Shown one piece after another: positions 10,728 through 18,796 of a stretch of DNA of 40,353 nucleotides. Numbering within the stretch: the first letter of the stretch is position 1; the number at the start of each line of letters is the position of its first letter. The stretch lies in contig NZ_RJVR01000278.1 of assembly GCF_003999195.1 (NCBI RefSeq), forward strand, positions 1-40,353. The letters are read 5' to 3'. Both the position numbers and the translations under genes were made by a program. The DNA comes from Streptomyces soli (GTDB taxonomy: Bacteria > Actinomycetota > Actinomycetes > Streptomycetales > Streptomycetaceae). The notes below the pieces were generated by a model. That model saw nothing but the letters and a program-made list of their open reading frames with translations, did not search any database and had not been told where the DNA came from.

Positions 10728-11507
10728 TCAGACGACCGGGCTCATCCCGCCGTCGAAGTTGATCCCCGTGCCGGAGATGTACGCCGCCCGGGGGGAGAGC
10801 AGGAAGGCCACCAGGTCCGCGAATTCCGTGGCCTTGCCGACGCGGCCGAGGGGGATGCCGGAGCCGCTGCCCAGCGTCGCGTACAGCTCGTCCACGGACC
10901 GGCCGCCGGCCTCGGCCATGCGCACCCACTGGCCGCTCTCGACCAGGCCGATGAGGACGGCGTTGACGCGGATGTTGTCGGCGCCCAGCTCCTTGGACAG
11001 GGCCTTGGTGAGCGCCAGACCGGCCGCCCGGGAGACCGAGGTCGGCGTCGAGCCGGCGCCGGGGGCCTTGGCGGAGACGGCGAGGGTGTTGACGACGCTG
11101 CCGCCGCCGGCCGCGCGCAGGTGGGGCAGGGCGAGGCGGATCAGCCGTACGGAGGCGTGCAGCTTGAGCTGCAGGTCCTCCTCCCAGACCGTCTCGTCCT
11201 GCTGCTCGAAGGCGCCGGCCGCGCTGCGTCCCGCGTTGTTGACGATGGCGTCGATGCGGCCCCAGCGGCCCTCGGCGGCCGACAGGAAGCGCTCCAGATC
11301 CTCCTGCCGGGTGACGTCCGCGGGTACGCCGAGCACATCTGCGCCGGTCTCGCCCAGTTCCTTGACCACACGGCCGACGCGCTCCGGGTCGCGTCCGCAC
11401 AGCGCCACGCGGGCGCCCTCGGCGGCCAGCCGCCGGACCAAGGCAGCGCCGAGGCCGTCCGAGCCACCCGTGACCAGCACGACCTTGTCCTTGAGTTCCA
11501 GATCCAT
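10728..11507 (-). CDS. SDR-family oxidoreductase with non-canonical active site
   Basis: A 259-aa short-chain dehydrogenase/reductase: TGGSDGLG cofactor loop at residues 14-21, NNAG at the end of strand 4, GINFDGG near the C-terminus. The usual YxxxK catalytic pair is replaced: where family members read YSASKAAL this protein has TSVSRAAG, so Tyr is Thr (or Ser) and Lys is Arg. The cofactor motif is intact, so it may bind NAD(P) but use different chemistry, or act as a binding protein. RRDP-type residues after strand 2 (CGRDPE) suggest NADP(H). Ribosome site is weak. Substrate unknown. Confidence 0.85.
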   Translation of the reverse strand: MDLELKDKVVLVTGGSDGLGAALVRRLAAEGARVALCGRDPERVGRVVKELGETGADVLGVPADVTRQEDLERFLSAAEGRWGRIDAIVNNAGRSAAGAFEQQDETVWEEDLQLKLHASVRLIRLALPHLRAAGGGSVVNTLAVSAKAPGAGSTPTSVSRAAGLALTKALSKELGADNIRVNAVLIGLVESGQWVRMAEAGGRSVDELYATLGSGSGIPLGRVGKATEFADLVAFLLSPRAAYISGTGINFDGGMSPVV

Positions 11508-11572
11508 GGCGGCATTCTCGCCGTCCGTACGGGCCGTACGTCAAGCCGGGTGAGCTCGGTCTCACCCGAGTC

Positions 11573-12364
11573 CTACGCCCGAACCCCCGACGCGTACCGG
11601 CCGAAGCCACTGGTGTGCCAGGTACCGCCGTCCGTGGTGACCGCGAAGCCCTCGGCGCCGGGCAGCTCCTCCAGCCAGACGCGGGCGCGCTCGCCGCCCA
11701 TCGCGTACGCGGCCGTGGCCCACGCGTCGGCGTCGGTGAGGCCCGGGCAGACCACGGTGACCGAGGCCAGATCGGTGACCGGCGGCTCCCCGGTGTGGGG
11801 GTCCAGGATATGGCAGCCGCGCTCGGCCGGGCCCGAGGTGGCCACGGCCAGCTCACCGTCAGCCGCGACCACGGCCACGAGGCTGCCGGAGTCGTGCGGG
11901 TCGGAGATGCCGATCCGCCAGGGCCCGCCGTGCAGCTGGATGTCGCCGCCGCCGTTGATGCAGACCGCCTCCACCCCGGCCGAGACCAGCATGCGGGCGG
12001 CCCGTTCCACGGCCCAGCCCTTGACCAGGCCCGTCGGGTCGAACTCGCCGTCGTAACGCGCCGAGAACCAGCCGCCGGTGCGCCGCTCGGTGTCCTCGCA
12101 CAGCCGCATCACCTCCCAGACGTCCGGGTCGCAGCGCGAGAGGGCGAGCTCGCCGCGGGCCAGCCGGCTGATCTGGCTGTCGGGCAGAAAGGTGGAGAAC
12201 ACCTCGTCCACCCGGTGCAGCCAGCACACGGCCGCGTCGAGCGCGGCCCGCAGGCTGGCAGCCCCGGCCCCGCGTACGTCGAAGGAGAACACCGTGCCCA
12301 TGGTGTGTTCGACGTGGCGGAGCCGGGTGTCTTCGGTGGTCCCGGAACGGGGGGCGTGGGGCAT
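11573..12364 (-). CDS. apbE: ApbE-family FMN transferase (flavinylation enzyme)
   Basis: ApbE proteins move FMN from FAD to a Thr or Ser of a target FMN-binding domain. Signature pieces: HTMGTVFSFDV at the N-terminus, FDPTGLVKGWAV, CINGGGDIQL, the metal and substrate loop CHILDPHTGEP and TDADAWATAAYAMGG. 263 aa from the ATG at 12364, 1 bp from the stop of the FMN-binding gene, so coupled to it. No signal peptide or lipobox is visible in the first 30 residues (polar, charged), unlike many periplasmic ApbEs. Its likely substrates are the two adjacent FMN-binding proteins. Confidence 0.93.
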   Translation of the reverse strand: MPHAPRSGTTEDTRLRHVEHTMGTVFSFDVRGAGAASLRAALDAAVCWLHRVDEVFSTFLPDSQISRLARGELALSRCDPDVWEVMRLCEDTERRTGGWFSARYDGEFDPTGLVKGWAVERAARMLVSAGVEAVCINGGGDIQLHGGPWRIGISDPHDSGSLVAVVAADGELAVATSGPAERGCHILDPHTGEPPVTDLASVTVVCPGLTDADAWATAAYAMGGERARVWLEELPGAEGFAVTTDGGTWHTSGFGRYASGVRA

Positions 12365-12365
12365 A

Positions 12366-12959
12366 TCAGAGACCTGCCTTGTCGATCGCGCTCTGCAGGG
12401 ACTTCTTGTAGCCCTCGCTGGTGAAGCTGGCGCCGGACACGGAGTCGATGGTCGCACCCTGCACGGTCACCACCTCCTTGTTCAGGGTAGGGATCGCGCT
12501 TCCGCCCGGGCCGGTAGTGGGGCCCTGTACGGCCTCGGCGGCGGTGACCTTGCCGTCCTTGACCGTGAGCTTGACCTGGACCGCGCCGTACTGCGCGTCG
12601 ACCGCGTCCCCGGTGACCGTCTTGGCGGCGGACGATGCCCCGGATCCGGAGGACCCCGAGGACTTCGTCGCCGACGGCTTGGGGGCCGCCGAGGCGGTCT
12701 TGGACGCCAACGAGCCCGACGAGGGGACAGACGACCCGGCCGATCCGGTGTCCTTCTGCGCGCCCTCGCCGCCCAGGGCGTCCTGCGCGTTCTGCGAGGG
12801 CGAGGCGGCGGCCGCGGGCCCCGCCGGAGCCTGCGCGGCGGCCGAGGCGGAGCCGTCGGCGGGCTGCTTGAGGGCGAGGAGCAGTACGACACCGGAGACG
12901 GTGGCGGCCGTACAGAGCATCACCCGGCGCAGCGGATGCCGCTTCTTCATCGCGTACAC
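12366..12959 (-). CDS. Exported FMN-binding domain protein (first copy)
   Basis: A 197-aa protein: basic N-terminus with paired arginines (PLRRVMLC) and a hydrophobic segment at about residues 13-30, a long Ala/Ser/Pro/Gly linker to residue about 110, then one FMN_bind domain. The flavinylation motif reads D172-S-V-S-G-A-S178, with Ser where Thr is usual. The GTG at 12959 is preferred to the ATG at 12950 because GAGAGGTGAG stands 5 nt upstream of it. It lies 13 bp after the flavocytochrome gene and directly before apbE, so it is the probable extracytoplasmic electron carrier accepting electrons from that membrane protein. Confidence 0.88.
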   Translation of the reverse strand: MYAMKKRHPLRRVMLCTAATVSGVVLLLALKQPADGSASAAAQAPAGPAAAASPSQNAQDALGGEGAQKDTGSAGSSVPSSGSLASKTASAAPKPSATKSSGSSGSGASSAAKTVTGDAVDAQYGAVQVKLTVKDGKVTAAEAVQGPTTGPGGSAIPTLNKEVVTVQGATIDSVSGASFTSEGYKKSLQSAIDKAGL

Positions 12960-12972
12960 AGCAACTCACCTC

Positions 12973-14337
12973 TCACAGTTCGAAGGACTCGTGGTGGATA
13001 CGGCGCTCGGGGACCCCGGCCTCGCGGAGGGTGTGGAACCACTCCGCCGCCAGTCCGGGCGGCCCGCACAGATAGACGTCATGCCGGTCGATGTCGGGCA
13101 GCCGCGCCTTCAGCCCGTCCGGGGTGATCTCGGGCCGTGAGCCGTCCGGGCCATTGACGGCGTACATCAGCCGGGCGCCGCGCTCCTTGGCGATGGCCTT
13201 CAGCTCGCGCCACAGGGCCAGGTCCTCGGTGGACTTCGCGCGGTACAGCAGCGTCAGGTCGCCCGGCGCGGCCGGCAGCGTCTCGAACAGCGCCCGCATC
13301 GGGGTGATGCCCGCCCCGCCGGCCAGCAGCAGCACCTTGCCACGGCTGCGCCGGGCGGCGGTCAGGGCGCCGTACGGGCCCTCCGCCCACACCCGCGTGC
13401 CCGGCTTCAGCGTCCCGAGCGCCGAGCTGTGGCCGCCGACCGCCTTGACGGTGATCCGCAGCAGCCCGGGCCGGGGCGGCGCCGACAGTGAGTACGGATT
13501 GGCGCTCCACCGCAGCCCCGGGGTGAGGAAGCGCCAGCGGAAGAACTGGCCGGCCTCGGCGCCCAGGCGGTGCAGCTTGCGGCCGCTGATGAGGACGGAG
13601 ACGATACCGGGCGCCTCCACCACCGTGGCCTCCACCCTCATCCGGTGCCGCAGGTTGAGCCGCACCGGGGTCAGGACCCGATACCAGACCACCAGCCCGG
13701 CGACGGTGAGGTAGAGCGCGTACCAGGCGGTGCGGGCGGTGGCGCTGGCGATGAACTCGGCACCGGTGGTGAGCTGGTGCCAGAAGGTGAGGAAGACGGC
13801 CGCGTAGGTCAGCAGATGCAGGTAGTACCAGGTCTCGTAGCGCATCCGGCGGCGCAGCGCGCCCGCCGACACGAAGCCGACGATCAGCAGCATCAGCGTG
13901 CCCGCGAGGGCCATCAGCATGTCGGGATAGTCGGTGACCACGGTCACCGCCTCCGACACGACACCGGTCTTCGACACCTCGGAGTAGCCCCAGATGGTCA
14001 GCACGACGTGGGCGACGACCAGGGAGATCGCGTAGCGGCCGCTCATCGCGTGCCAGCGCGCGACGCGGTCGGAGCCGACCCGGGACTCCAGGGCGGGCAC
14101 CCGGGCCATCTGCGCTATGACCAGGGCGATCGTGTACGCGCCGAGCAGACCGGTGATCCGCCCGGCGGCGATGAGCTGGTTGGCGGTGCCGACGACGTTG
14201 GGGGTGTTGTTCCACCACATCCACATGACCACGGCCGCGCCCAGCCAGGCCAGCACGACCAGCGGCACGGCGGGGGAGCGGCGGGGACGGATGCGGCGCA
14301 TGGCCAGCCGCCGGCCGGCCCGGCTGTTCTGAATCAT
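12973..14337 (-). CDS. Ferric-reductase-like membrane flavocytochrome (first copy)
   Basis: A 454-aa protein from ATG 14337. The N-terminal half has about six membrane segments and two histidine pairs, His96/His110 and His174/His187, spaced 13-14 residues apart as expected for two stacked hemes. The C-terminal half is a ferredoxin-reductase-like module: FAD-contact loop NPYSLSAPP, NAD-contact loop GGAGITPMRAL and YLCGPPGL close to the C-terminus. It should pass electrons from cytosolic NAD(P)H through FAD and hemes across the membrane. A TTG or GTG start slightly upstream is possible, as AAGGGGA lies about 14 nt before the ATG. Next in the operon are its FMN-binding partner and apbE. Confidence 0.88.
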   Translation of the reverse strand: MIQNSRAGRRLAMRRIRPRRSPAVPLVVLAWLGAAVVMWMWWNNTPNVVGTANQLIAAGRITGLLGAYTIALVIAQMARVPALESRVGSDRVARWHAMSGRYAISLVVAHVVLTIWGYSEVSKTGVVSEAVTVVTDYPDMLMALAGTLMLLIVGFVSAGALRRRMRYETWYYLHLLTYAAVFLTFWHQLTTGAEFIASATARTAWYALYLTVAGLVVWYRVLTPVRLNLRHRMRVEATVVEAPGIVSVLISGRKLHRLGAEAGQFFRWRFLTPGLRWSANPYSLSAPPRPGLLRITVKAVGGHSSALGTLKPGTRVWAEGPYGALTAARRSRGKVLLLAGGAGITPMRALFETLPAAPGDLTLLYRAKSTEDLALWRELKAIAKERGARLMYAVNGPDGSRPEITPDGLKARLPDIDRHDVYLCGPPGLAAEWFHTLREAGVPERRIHHESFEL

Positions 14338-14421
14338 CGTCAACGGCCTGATCCCCTTCCCGCGCAGCTGCCCGGAGCACCTCTCCAGCACCAGTCCGTA
14401 CGGCGGAGAAGCCCGGGCAAC

Positions 14422-14940
14422 TCAGTTCCCGGATTTGTCCAACGCGCTCTGCAGCGAACTGATATAGCCCTGGCTGGTGTAGGTCGCGCCGGAGACGCTG
14501 TTGATGCTCGCGCTCTGGGCGGCCAGCGCCTCCTGGGTCAGTACGGGCACCGAGTACTGGGCGATCTCGGCGTCCCTGGGGTTGTCTTGGGGGACCTGGA
14601 GCACGTTCACGGCGCTGAGCTTGCCCGCCTTGAGGGTGATCTGCACCTGGACCGGGCCGTAGCGGGTCTGGATCGTGTCACCCGTCACCGTCTTCGTGGT
14701 CGTCGTGCCCTTCGTGCCCTTCGTGCCCTTCGTGCTTTTCGTGGAGGACGAGGCCGACGGCGAAGCGGAGGCCGGTGAAGAAGCCCCTGCCGAGGGCGTG
14801 GTGGGCGAGGCGGCCGTCTGCGGCAGGGCGACGGCGGTCTGGGTGTGCGGCTTCAGGGCCAGCAGCGCGGTCACGCCCGAGACGGTCGCGACAGTGCCCA
14901 GCAGGACACGGCGCATCGGATTCGTACGGAAAGGGTTCAT
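14422..14940 (-). CDS. Exported FMN-binding domain protein (second copy)
   Basis: A 172-aa paralogue of the 12366-12959 product: N-terminus NPMRRVLLG with paired arginines and a hydrophobic segment to residue about 30, an Ala/Ser/Pro linker ending in a TKGTKGTKG repeat at about 70-79, then one FMN_bind domain. Its flavinylation motif is N147-S-V-S-G-A-T153, with the standard Thr acceptor but Asn in place of the usual Asp. The start at 14940 follows GATGAGG; ATGs at 14952 and 14916 are alternatives. It is 20 bp after the second flavocytochrome gene and 84 bp before the first module. Confidence 0.87.
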   Translation of the reverse strand: MNPFRTNPMRRVLLGTVATVSGVTALLALKPHTQTAVALPQTAASPTTPSAGASSPASASPSASSSTKSTKGTKGTKGTTTTKTVTGDTIQTRYGPVQVQITLKAGKLSAVNVLQVPQDNPRDAEIAQYSVPVLTQEALAAQSASINSVSGATYTSQGYISSLQSALDKSGN

Positions 14941-14960
14941 GGCAGGCCTCATCGCGGGGC

Positions 14961-16376
14961 TCACAGATCGAAGGACTCGTGGTGGATGTGGCGGGCCGGC
15001 ACCCCGGCCGCGCGCAGCGCGTCGTAGGACGCCTCGGCCATTCCGGGCGGCCCGCACAGGTACACGTCGTGACGGGCGACGTCGGGGAGTATGTCCCGCA
15101 GTCCGGCCGCCGTGATCGGCGTGCGGCTGCCGTCGGGGGCGTTGACCGCGTAGAACAGCTGGGCCCCGCGGGCCGCCGCTATCGCCTCCAGCTCGGAGCG
15201 CAGGGCCAGGTCCTCGGCCGTACGCGCCCGGTAGAGCAGCGTCAGATGGCCGGGCGCGGCCGGCAGCGACTCGAACAGCGCCCGCAGTGGTGTGATGCCG
15301 ACTCCGCCCGCCAGAAGCAGCACCTTTGCCCGCTTGCGTCGCCCGGCGGTCAGCGCCCCGTACGGCCCCTCGGCCCAGACCCGCGTGCCGGGGCGCAGCA
15401 TGGCCACGGCCGCGCTGTGGTCGCCGAGCCCCTTGACCGTGATCCGCAGGCCATGCGCTCCGGGCGCCGCCGACAGCGAGTACGGCGACGCGGTCCACCA
15501 CAGTCCCTGCGCCAGGAAACGCCAGCGGAAGAAGTGCCCCGACTCGGCGGCGAGTTCACCCAGCCGCCTGCCCCGCACGACCACCGAGAACACCCCGGGC
15601 GCCTCCGGCACCACGGCCTCCACCCGCAGCCGGTGCCGCACGTTGAGCCATACGGGAGCCAGCACCCGGAACCACAGCACCAGGGCGGCGACCCCGAGAT
15701 ACAGCACGTACCAGGCGTTCTGGGCGGCCGTGCTCCCGACGAAGTCCGCGCCCAGCGCGAGCTGGTGGCCGAAGGCGAGGAAGAGCGCGGCGTAGGTGAG
15801 CAGATGCAGGAAGTACCAGGTCTCGTACCGCACCCGCTTGCGCACCGCGCGGGCCGACACGATCCCGACGGCGATGAGGATCACCCCGCCTGCGGTCCCC
15901 TTGAGCATCTCCGGGTAGTCCATGACGATGCTCACGGTCTCCCGCCACACCGAGGCGTGGCCCTCGACCGCGTAGCCCCAGATGATCAGTACGACGTGCG
16001 CGACCAGCAGGCTGACCGTCCAGCGGCCGGCCATCGCGTGCCAGCGCGCGGCGCGGTCGCTGCCGACCCCGCGTTCCAGCGCCGGCACCCGGGCCATCAG
16101 CCCGACCAGCACCGCGCAGGTATAGCCGCAGAGCAGTCCGGCTATCCGGCCGGCGTCGGTCAGCCAGTCGGCCTGGGTCACCACCGCGGAGGTGTCCTGC
16201 CACCACAGCGCGAGCACCGCCGCGGCCCCGGCCCACAGCAGCACCAGGATCACGGCGGCTGGTGAGCGCCGTTGCCCCCGCTTGGGCGGTGCGGCACGGT
16301 GCCGGGCCGGCGGATGGTCGTACGCGGTGGCCAAGATGCGCCCCTCTCGGTGTTCTGGTAGAGCCACTGTGTCCAC
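14961..16376 (-). CDS. Ferric-reductase-like membrane flavocytochrome (second copy)
   Basis: Up to 471 aa, clearly paralogous to the 12973-14337 product: histidine pairs His113/His127 and His191/His204, FAD loop SPYSLSAAP, NAD loop GGVGITPLRAL and YLCGPPGM near the end; both end in HHESF(E/D)L. It is the first gene of the five-gene minus-strand operon. The start is uncertain: GTG 16376 has GAGG 4 nt upstream, but a TTG at 16334 with GAGAGGGG in front is at least as good and would give 457 aa. The mirrored operator at 16382-16399 touches the promoter region directly upstream. Confidence 0.86.
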   Translation of the reverse strand: MDTVALPEHREGRILATAYDHPPARHRAAPPKRGQRRSPAAVILVLLWAGAAAVLALWWQDTSAVVTQADWLTDAGRIAGLLCGYTCAVLVGLMARVPALERGVGSDRAARWHAMAGRWTVSLLVAHVVLIIWGYAVEGHASVWRETVSIVMDYPEMLKGTAGGVILIAVGIVSARAVRKRVRYETWYFLHLLTYAALFLAFGHQLALGADFVGSTAAQNAWYVLYLGVAALVLWFRVLAPVWLNVRHRLRVEAVVPEAPGVFSVVVRGRRLGELAAESGHFFRWRFLAQGLWWTASPYSLSAAPGAHGLRITVKGLGDHSAAVAMLRPGTRVWAEGPYGALTAGRRKRAKVLLLAGGVGITPLRALFESLPAAPGHLTLLYRARTAEDLALRSELEAIAAARGAQLFYAVNAPDGSRTPITAAGLRDILPDVARHDVYLCGPPGMAEASYDALRAAGVPARHIHHESFDL

Positions 16377-16381
16377 GTAAC

Positions 16382-16437
16382 CTCTGAAAAAGCTCTCAGT
16401 GGGAGATCACATCGGCGGTCTCAGAGAAAATTCAGAG
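16382..16437. promoter_or_regulatory. Two oppositely oriented 18-bp direct-repeat elements in a divergent promoter region
   Basis: On the plus strand 16420-16437 reads CTCAGAGAAAATTCAGAG, two (C/T)TCAGAG half sites exactly 11 bp apart. On the minus strand 16399-16382 reads CTGAGAGCTTTTTCAGAG, again with an 11-bp period and identical at 13 of 18 positions. Direct repeats with one-helical-turn spacing are the usual binding mode of OmpR/PhoB-type regulators, and such a regulator is the gene immediately to the right (16463). One element points toward each divergent transcript, so autoregulation and control of the flavin operon are both likely. Confidence 0.65.
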
Positions 16438-16462
16438 CCATCTGATAGATCCTGTAGCGACC

Positions 16463-17215
16463 ATGGAAATAAGACGAGCGGCATCCGCCCGCAACCTCCC
16501 CGCTCTGACCCGGCCGGACGGCACCCCGGTCCGGGTCCTCGTCGTGGACGACGAACCGGATCTCACCGAAGTGCTCTGCGGCACCCTGCGCTACGAGGGT
16601 TGGCTGGTCTGCGGTGCCACCGATGGGGCGTCCGCCGTCGCCGCCGCCCGTGATTTCGAGCCCGACGCGGTGATCCTGGACATCATGCTCCCCGACTTCG
16701 ACGGGCTGACCGTGCTGCGCAAACTGCGCGCCGAGCGGCCGCACGTCTGCGTGCTCTTTCTCACAGCGCGCGACTCGGTGGAGGACCGCATCGCCGGGAT
16801 AACAGCCGGCGGCGACGACTACGTCACGAAGCCGTTCAGCCTGGAGGAGGTCCTGGCCCGGCTGCGCGGGCTGCTGCGCCGGTCCGGCATGAGCCGCGAG
16901 GTCGCCGACGAGTCACTGCTCATCGTCGGCGACCTCTCCATGGACGAGGAGGCCCGTGAGGTCACCCGGGACGGCGAGATCATCGACCTGTCGCCGACCG
17001 AGTTCGAGCTGCTGCGCTTCCTGATGCGCAATCCGCGCCGGGTGCTGAGCAAGGCGCAGATCCTCGACCGCGTCTGGTCGTACGACTTCGGGGGCCAGGC
17101 CCATGTTGTCGAGCTCTACATCAGCTACCTGCGCAAGAAGATCGACGCCGGGCGCACCCCCATGATCCACACGGTGCGCGGCGCCGGTTACATCCTCAAA
17201 CCGGTCACGGCATGA
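16463..17215 (+). CDS. OmpR/PhoB-family response regulator
   Basis: A 250-aa two-component regulator: receiver domain at residues 24-140 with acidic pocket VVDDEPD, phosphorylation site Asp73 in AVILDIMLPD, and the KPF motif; then a winged-helix DNA-binding domain (SPTEFELLRFLM, then VVELYISYLRKKID and TVRGAGYIL). About 20 extra residues precede the receiver domain, so an internal start is possible. Its stop overlaps the kinase start as ATGA. Proximity and the paired direct repeats upstream point to autoregulation and control of the divergent flavocytochrome operon. Confidence 0.92.
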   Translation: MEIRRAASARNLPALTRPDGTPVRVLVVDDEPDLTEVLCGTLRYEGWLVCGATDGASAVAAARDFEPDAVILDIMLPDFDGLTVLRKLRAERPHVCVLFLTARDSVEDRIAGITAGGDDYVTKPFSLEEVLARLRGLLRRSGMSREVADESLLIVGDLSMDEEAREVTRDGEIIDLSPTEFELLRFLMRNPRRVLSKAQILDRVWSYDFGGQAHVVELYISYLRKKIDAGRTPMIHTVRGAGYILKPVTA

Positions 17216-18693
17216 CCCGGATCCGCCGCATCGTCGCCGCTCTGCACCCGCGCACCCTGCGCGCCCGGCTCACTGTCGGGCTCGTGGTGCTGCTGGCGGT
17301 GAGCTGCGCGGCGGTCGGCGTGGCGGCGGTGGTCGCGCTGCGCGGCTTCCTGACCGACCGGATCAACCAGCAGCTCATCGACGTCGGCAGCAATTTTCCG
17401 GCCAGCCTGGAGAACCGGGGCTGGGGCGGGGCCGGCATCAAGCCCTCCGACCACGACGGCGACGAGCAGCACGTCGACACCCGCCGCCAGACCCTAGGGA
17501 CCCTCGGCGTCAGGCTGCTGAACGGCAAGGTCACCGACCAGGCCGTGGTGCGCGCGGGGTCCGACACGAGCGTGAGCCTCACCAGCGCCGACAAGGCGGC
17601 ACTCGTGGCCCTCCCGGCGGACAGTAGGCCCCGCACCGTCGAACTGTCGGCACTCGGCGACTACCGCGTCGTGGCCTGCGACGGCCGCGACGGCGACATC
17701 CTGATCACTGGCCTGCCGCTGCTTGGCGTCGTGGAGACCGTCAACCGGCTCGAAGCTGTCGAGGCCGTGGTCTTCGGCGGCGCCCTCGTGGTGGTCGGGG
17801 TGGCCGGGGCCCTGTGGGTGCGCTGGTCGCTGCGGCCGCTGCGTCAGGTGGCCGCCACCGCCGTGGCCGTCACGCGGCTGCCGCTCGACAGCGGCGAGGT
17901 CGCACTGCCCGCCCGGGCCCCGGCCGCCGACCCGCGCAGCGAGGTGGGCCAGGTCGGCACCGCCCTCAATCTCATGCTCGGCCATGTCGAGGACGCCCTG
18001 TCCAAGCGTCACCGCAGCGAGGAGCGGCTGCGCAGCTTCGCCGCCGACGCCAGCCACGAACTGCGTACGCCCGTGGCCTCCATCCGGGGGCACGCCGAGT
18101 TGGCGCTCAGGCACCCGGGGCCGGTCCCGCCCGAGGTCACCCGGGCCCTGGACCGGGTCGCCGCCGAGTCCGGCCGCATGGGCGAGATGGTCGACGACCT
18201 GCTGCTGCTCGCCCGGCTCGACGCGGGCCGCCCTCTGGAGCGCGAGCACGTCGACCTCACCCGGCTCGTCCTGGACGGCGTCGACGACGCCCGCGCGGCC
18301 GGGCCCGACCACCGCTGGACCCTCGACCTGCCCGAGGAGCCGGTCACCGTGCCCGGCGACGCCCACCGCCTGCAGCAGGTCGTCGCCAACCTGCTCGCCA
18401 ACGCCCGCGTCCACACCCCCGCCGGCACCAAGGTCTCCGTACGCCTCGACGACCAAGCCGACGCAGACTCGGTGGCCCTGCGGGTCTCCGACGACGGCCC
18501 CGGTGTCCCTAACGAGGTCAGGTCCACCGTCTTCGAGCGCTTCACCCACGCCGACCGCCGCCGCCCCCGCGCGGGCAGCGGCGCCGGTCTCGGGCTGGCC
18601 ATCGTGGCCGCCGTCATCGACGCGCACGGCGGCAGGATGCAGCTGGAAAGCCGCCCCGGCGCGACCGAATTCACCGCGTTCCTGCCTCGCTGA
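17212..18693 (+). CDS. Membrane sensor histidine kinase
   Basis: A 493-aa kinase with the classic layout: transmembrane segment at about 21-43, an extracytoplasmic sensor of about 140 residues, second membrane segment at about 183-204, HAMP linker, HisKA with His282 in DASHELRTPVAS, and a HATPase_c domain with N box NLLANARVHTP, G1 box VSDDGPGVP and G2 GSGAGLGLAIV. The sensor region contains Lys/Asp/His-rich stretches (KPSDHDGDEQH) but no recognised ligand fold. Partner of the response regulator at 16463, with a 4-nt overlap. The signal may be a redox or metal cue, by context only. Confidence 0.93.
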   Translation: MTRIRRIVAALHPRTLRARLTVGLVVLLAVSCAAVGVAAVVALRGFLTDRINQQLIDVGSNFPASLENRGWGGAGIKPSDHDGDEQHVDTRRQTLGTLGVRLLNGKVTDQAVVRAGSDTSVSLTSADKAALVALPADSRPRTVELSALGDYRVVACDGRDGDILITGLPLLGVVETVNRLEAVEAVVFGGALVVVGVAGALWVRWSLRPLRQVAATAVAVTRLPLDSGEVALPARAPAADPRSEVGQVGTALNLMLGHVEDALSKRHRSEERLRSFAADASHELRTPVASIRGHAELALRHPGPVPPEVTRALDRVAAESGRMGEMVDDLLLLARLDAGRPLEREHVDLTRLVLDGVDDARAAGPDHRWTLDLPEEPVTVPGDAHRLQQVVANLLANARVHTPAGTKVSVRLDDQADADSVALRVSDDGPGVPNEVRSTVFERFTHADRRRPRAGSGAGLGLAIVAAVIDAHGGRMQLESRPGATEFTAFLPR

Positions 18694-18723
18694 ACCACTG
18701 CTGACCTGCGTAAACGCCTCGGA

Positions 18724-18773
18724 TTGACGAAACATACGGCAGAGTGCATACTTATACCCAACAGCGTATGCGT
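18724..18773 (+). promoter_or_regulatory. argG promoter with ARG-box-like palindrome
   Basis: TTGACG (18724-18729) and CATACT (18747-18752) are spaced 17 bp, a good vegetative promoter. Overlapping and following the -10 is an inverted repeat, GCATAC (18746-18751) and GTATGC (18766-18771), with AT-rich flanks (TGCATACTTATAC, GTATGCGTTT), matching what ArgR operators look like in streptomycetes. It gives argG its own arginine-responsive promoter apart from argCJBDR. Confidence 0.65.
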
Positions 18774-18796
18774 TTCCGCAGCAAAAGGAGAGACCC

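Noticed and set aside
10218..12056. Plus-strand ORF of 612 codons across the ICL-like, SDR and apbE genes
   Set aside because: Mirror frame of three genes with clear motifs on the other strand; no domain of its own.
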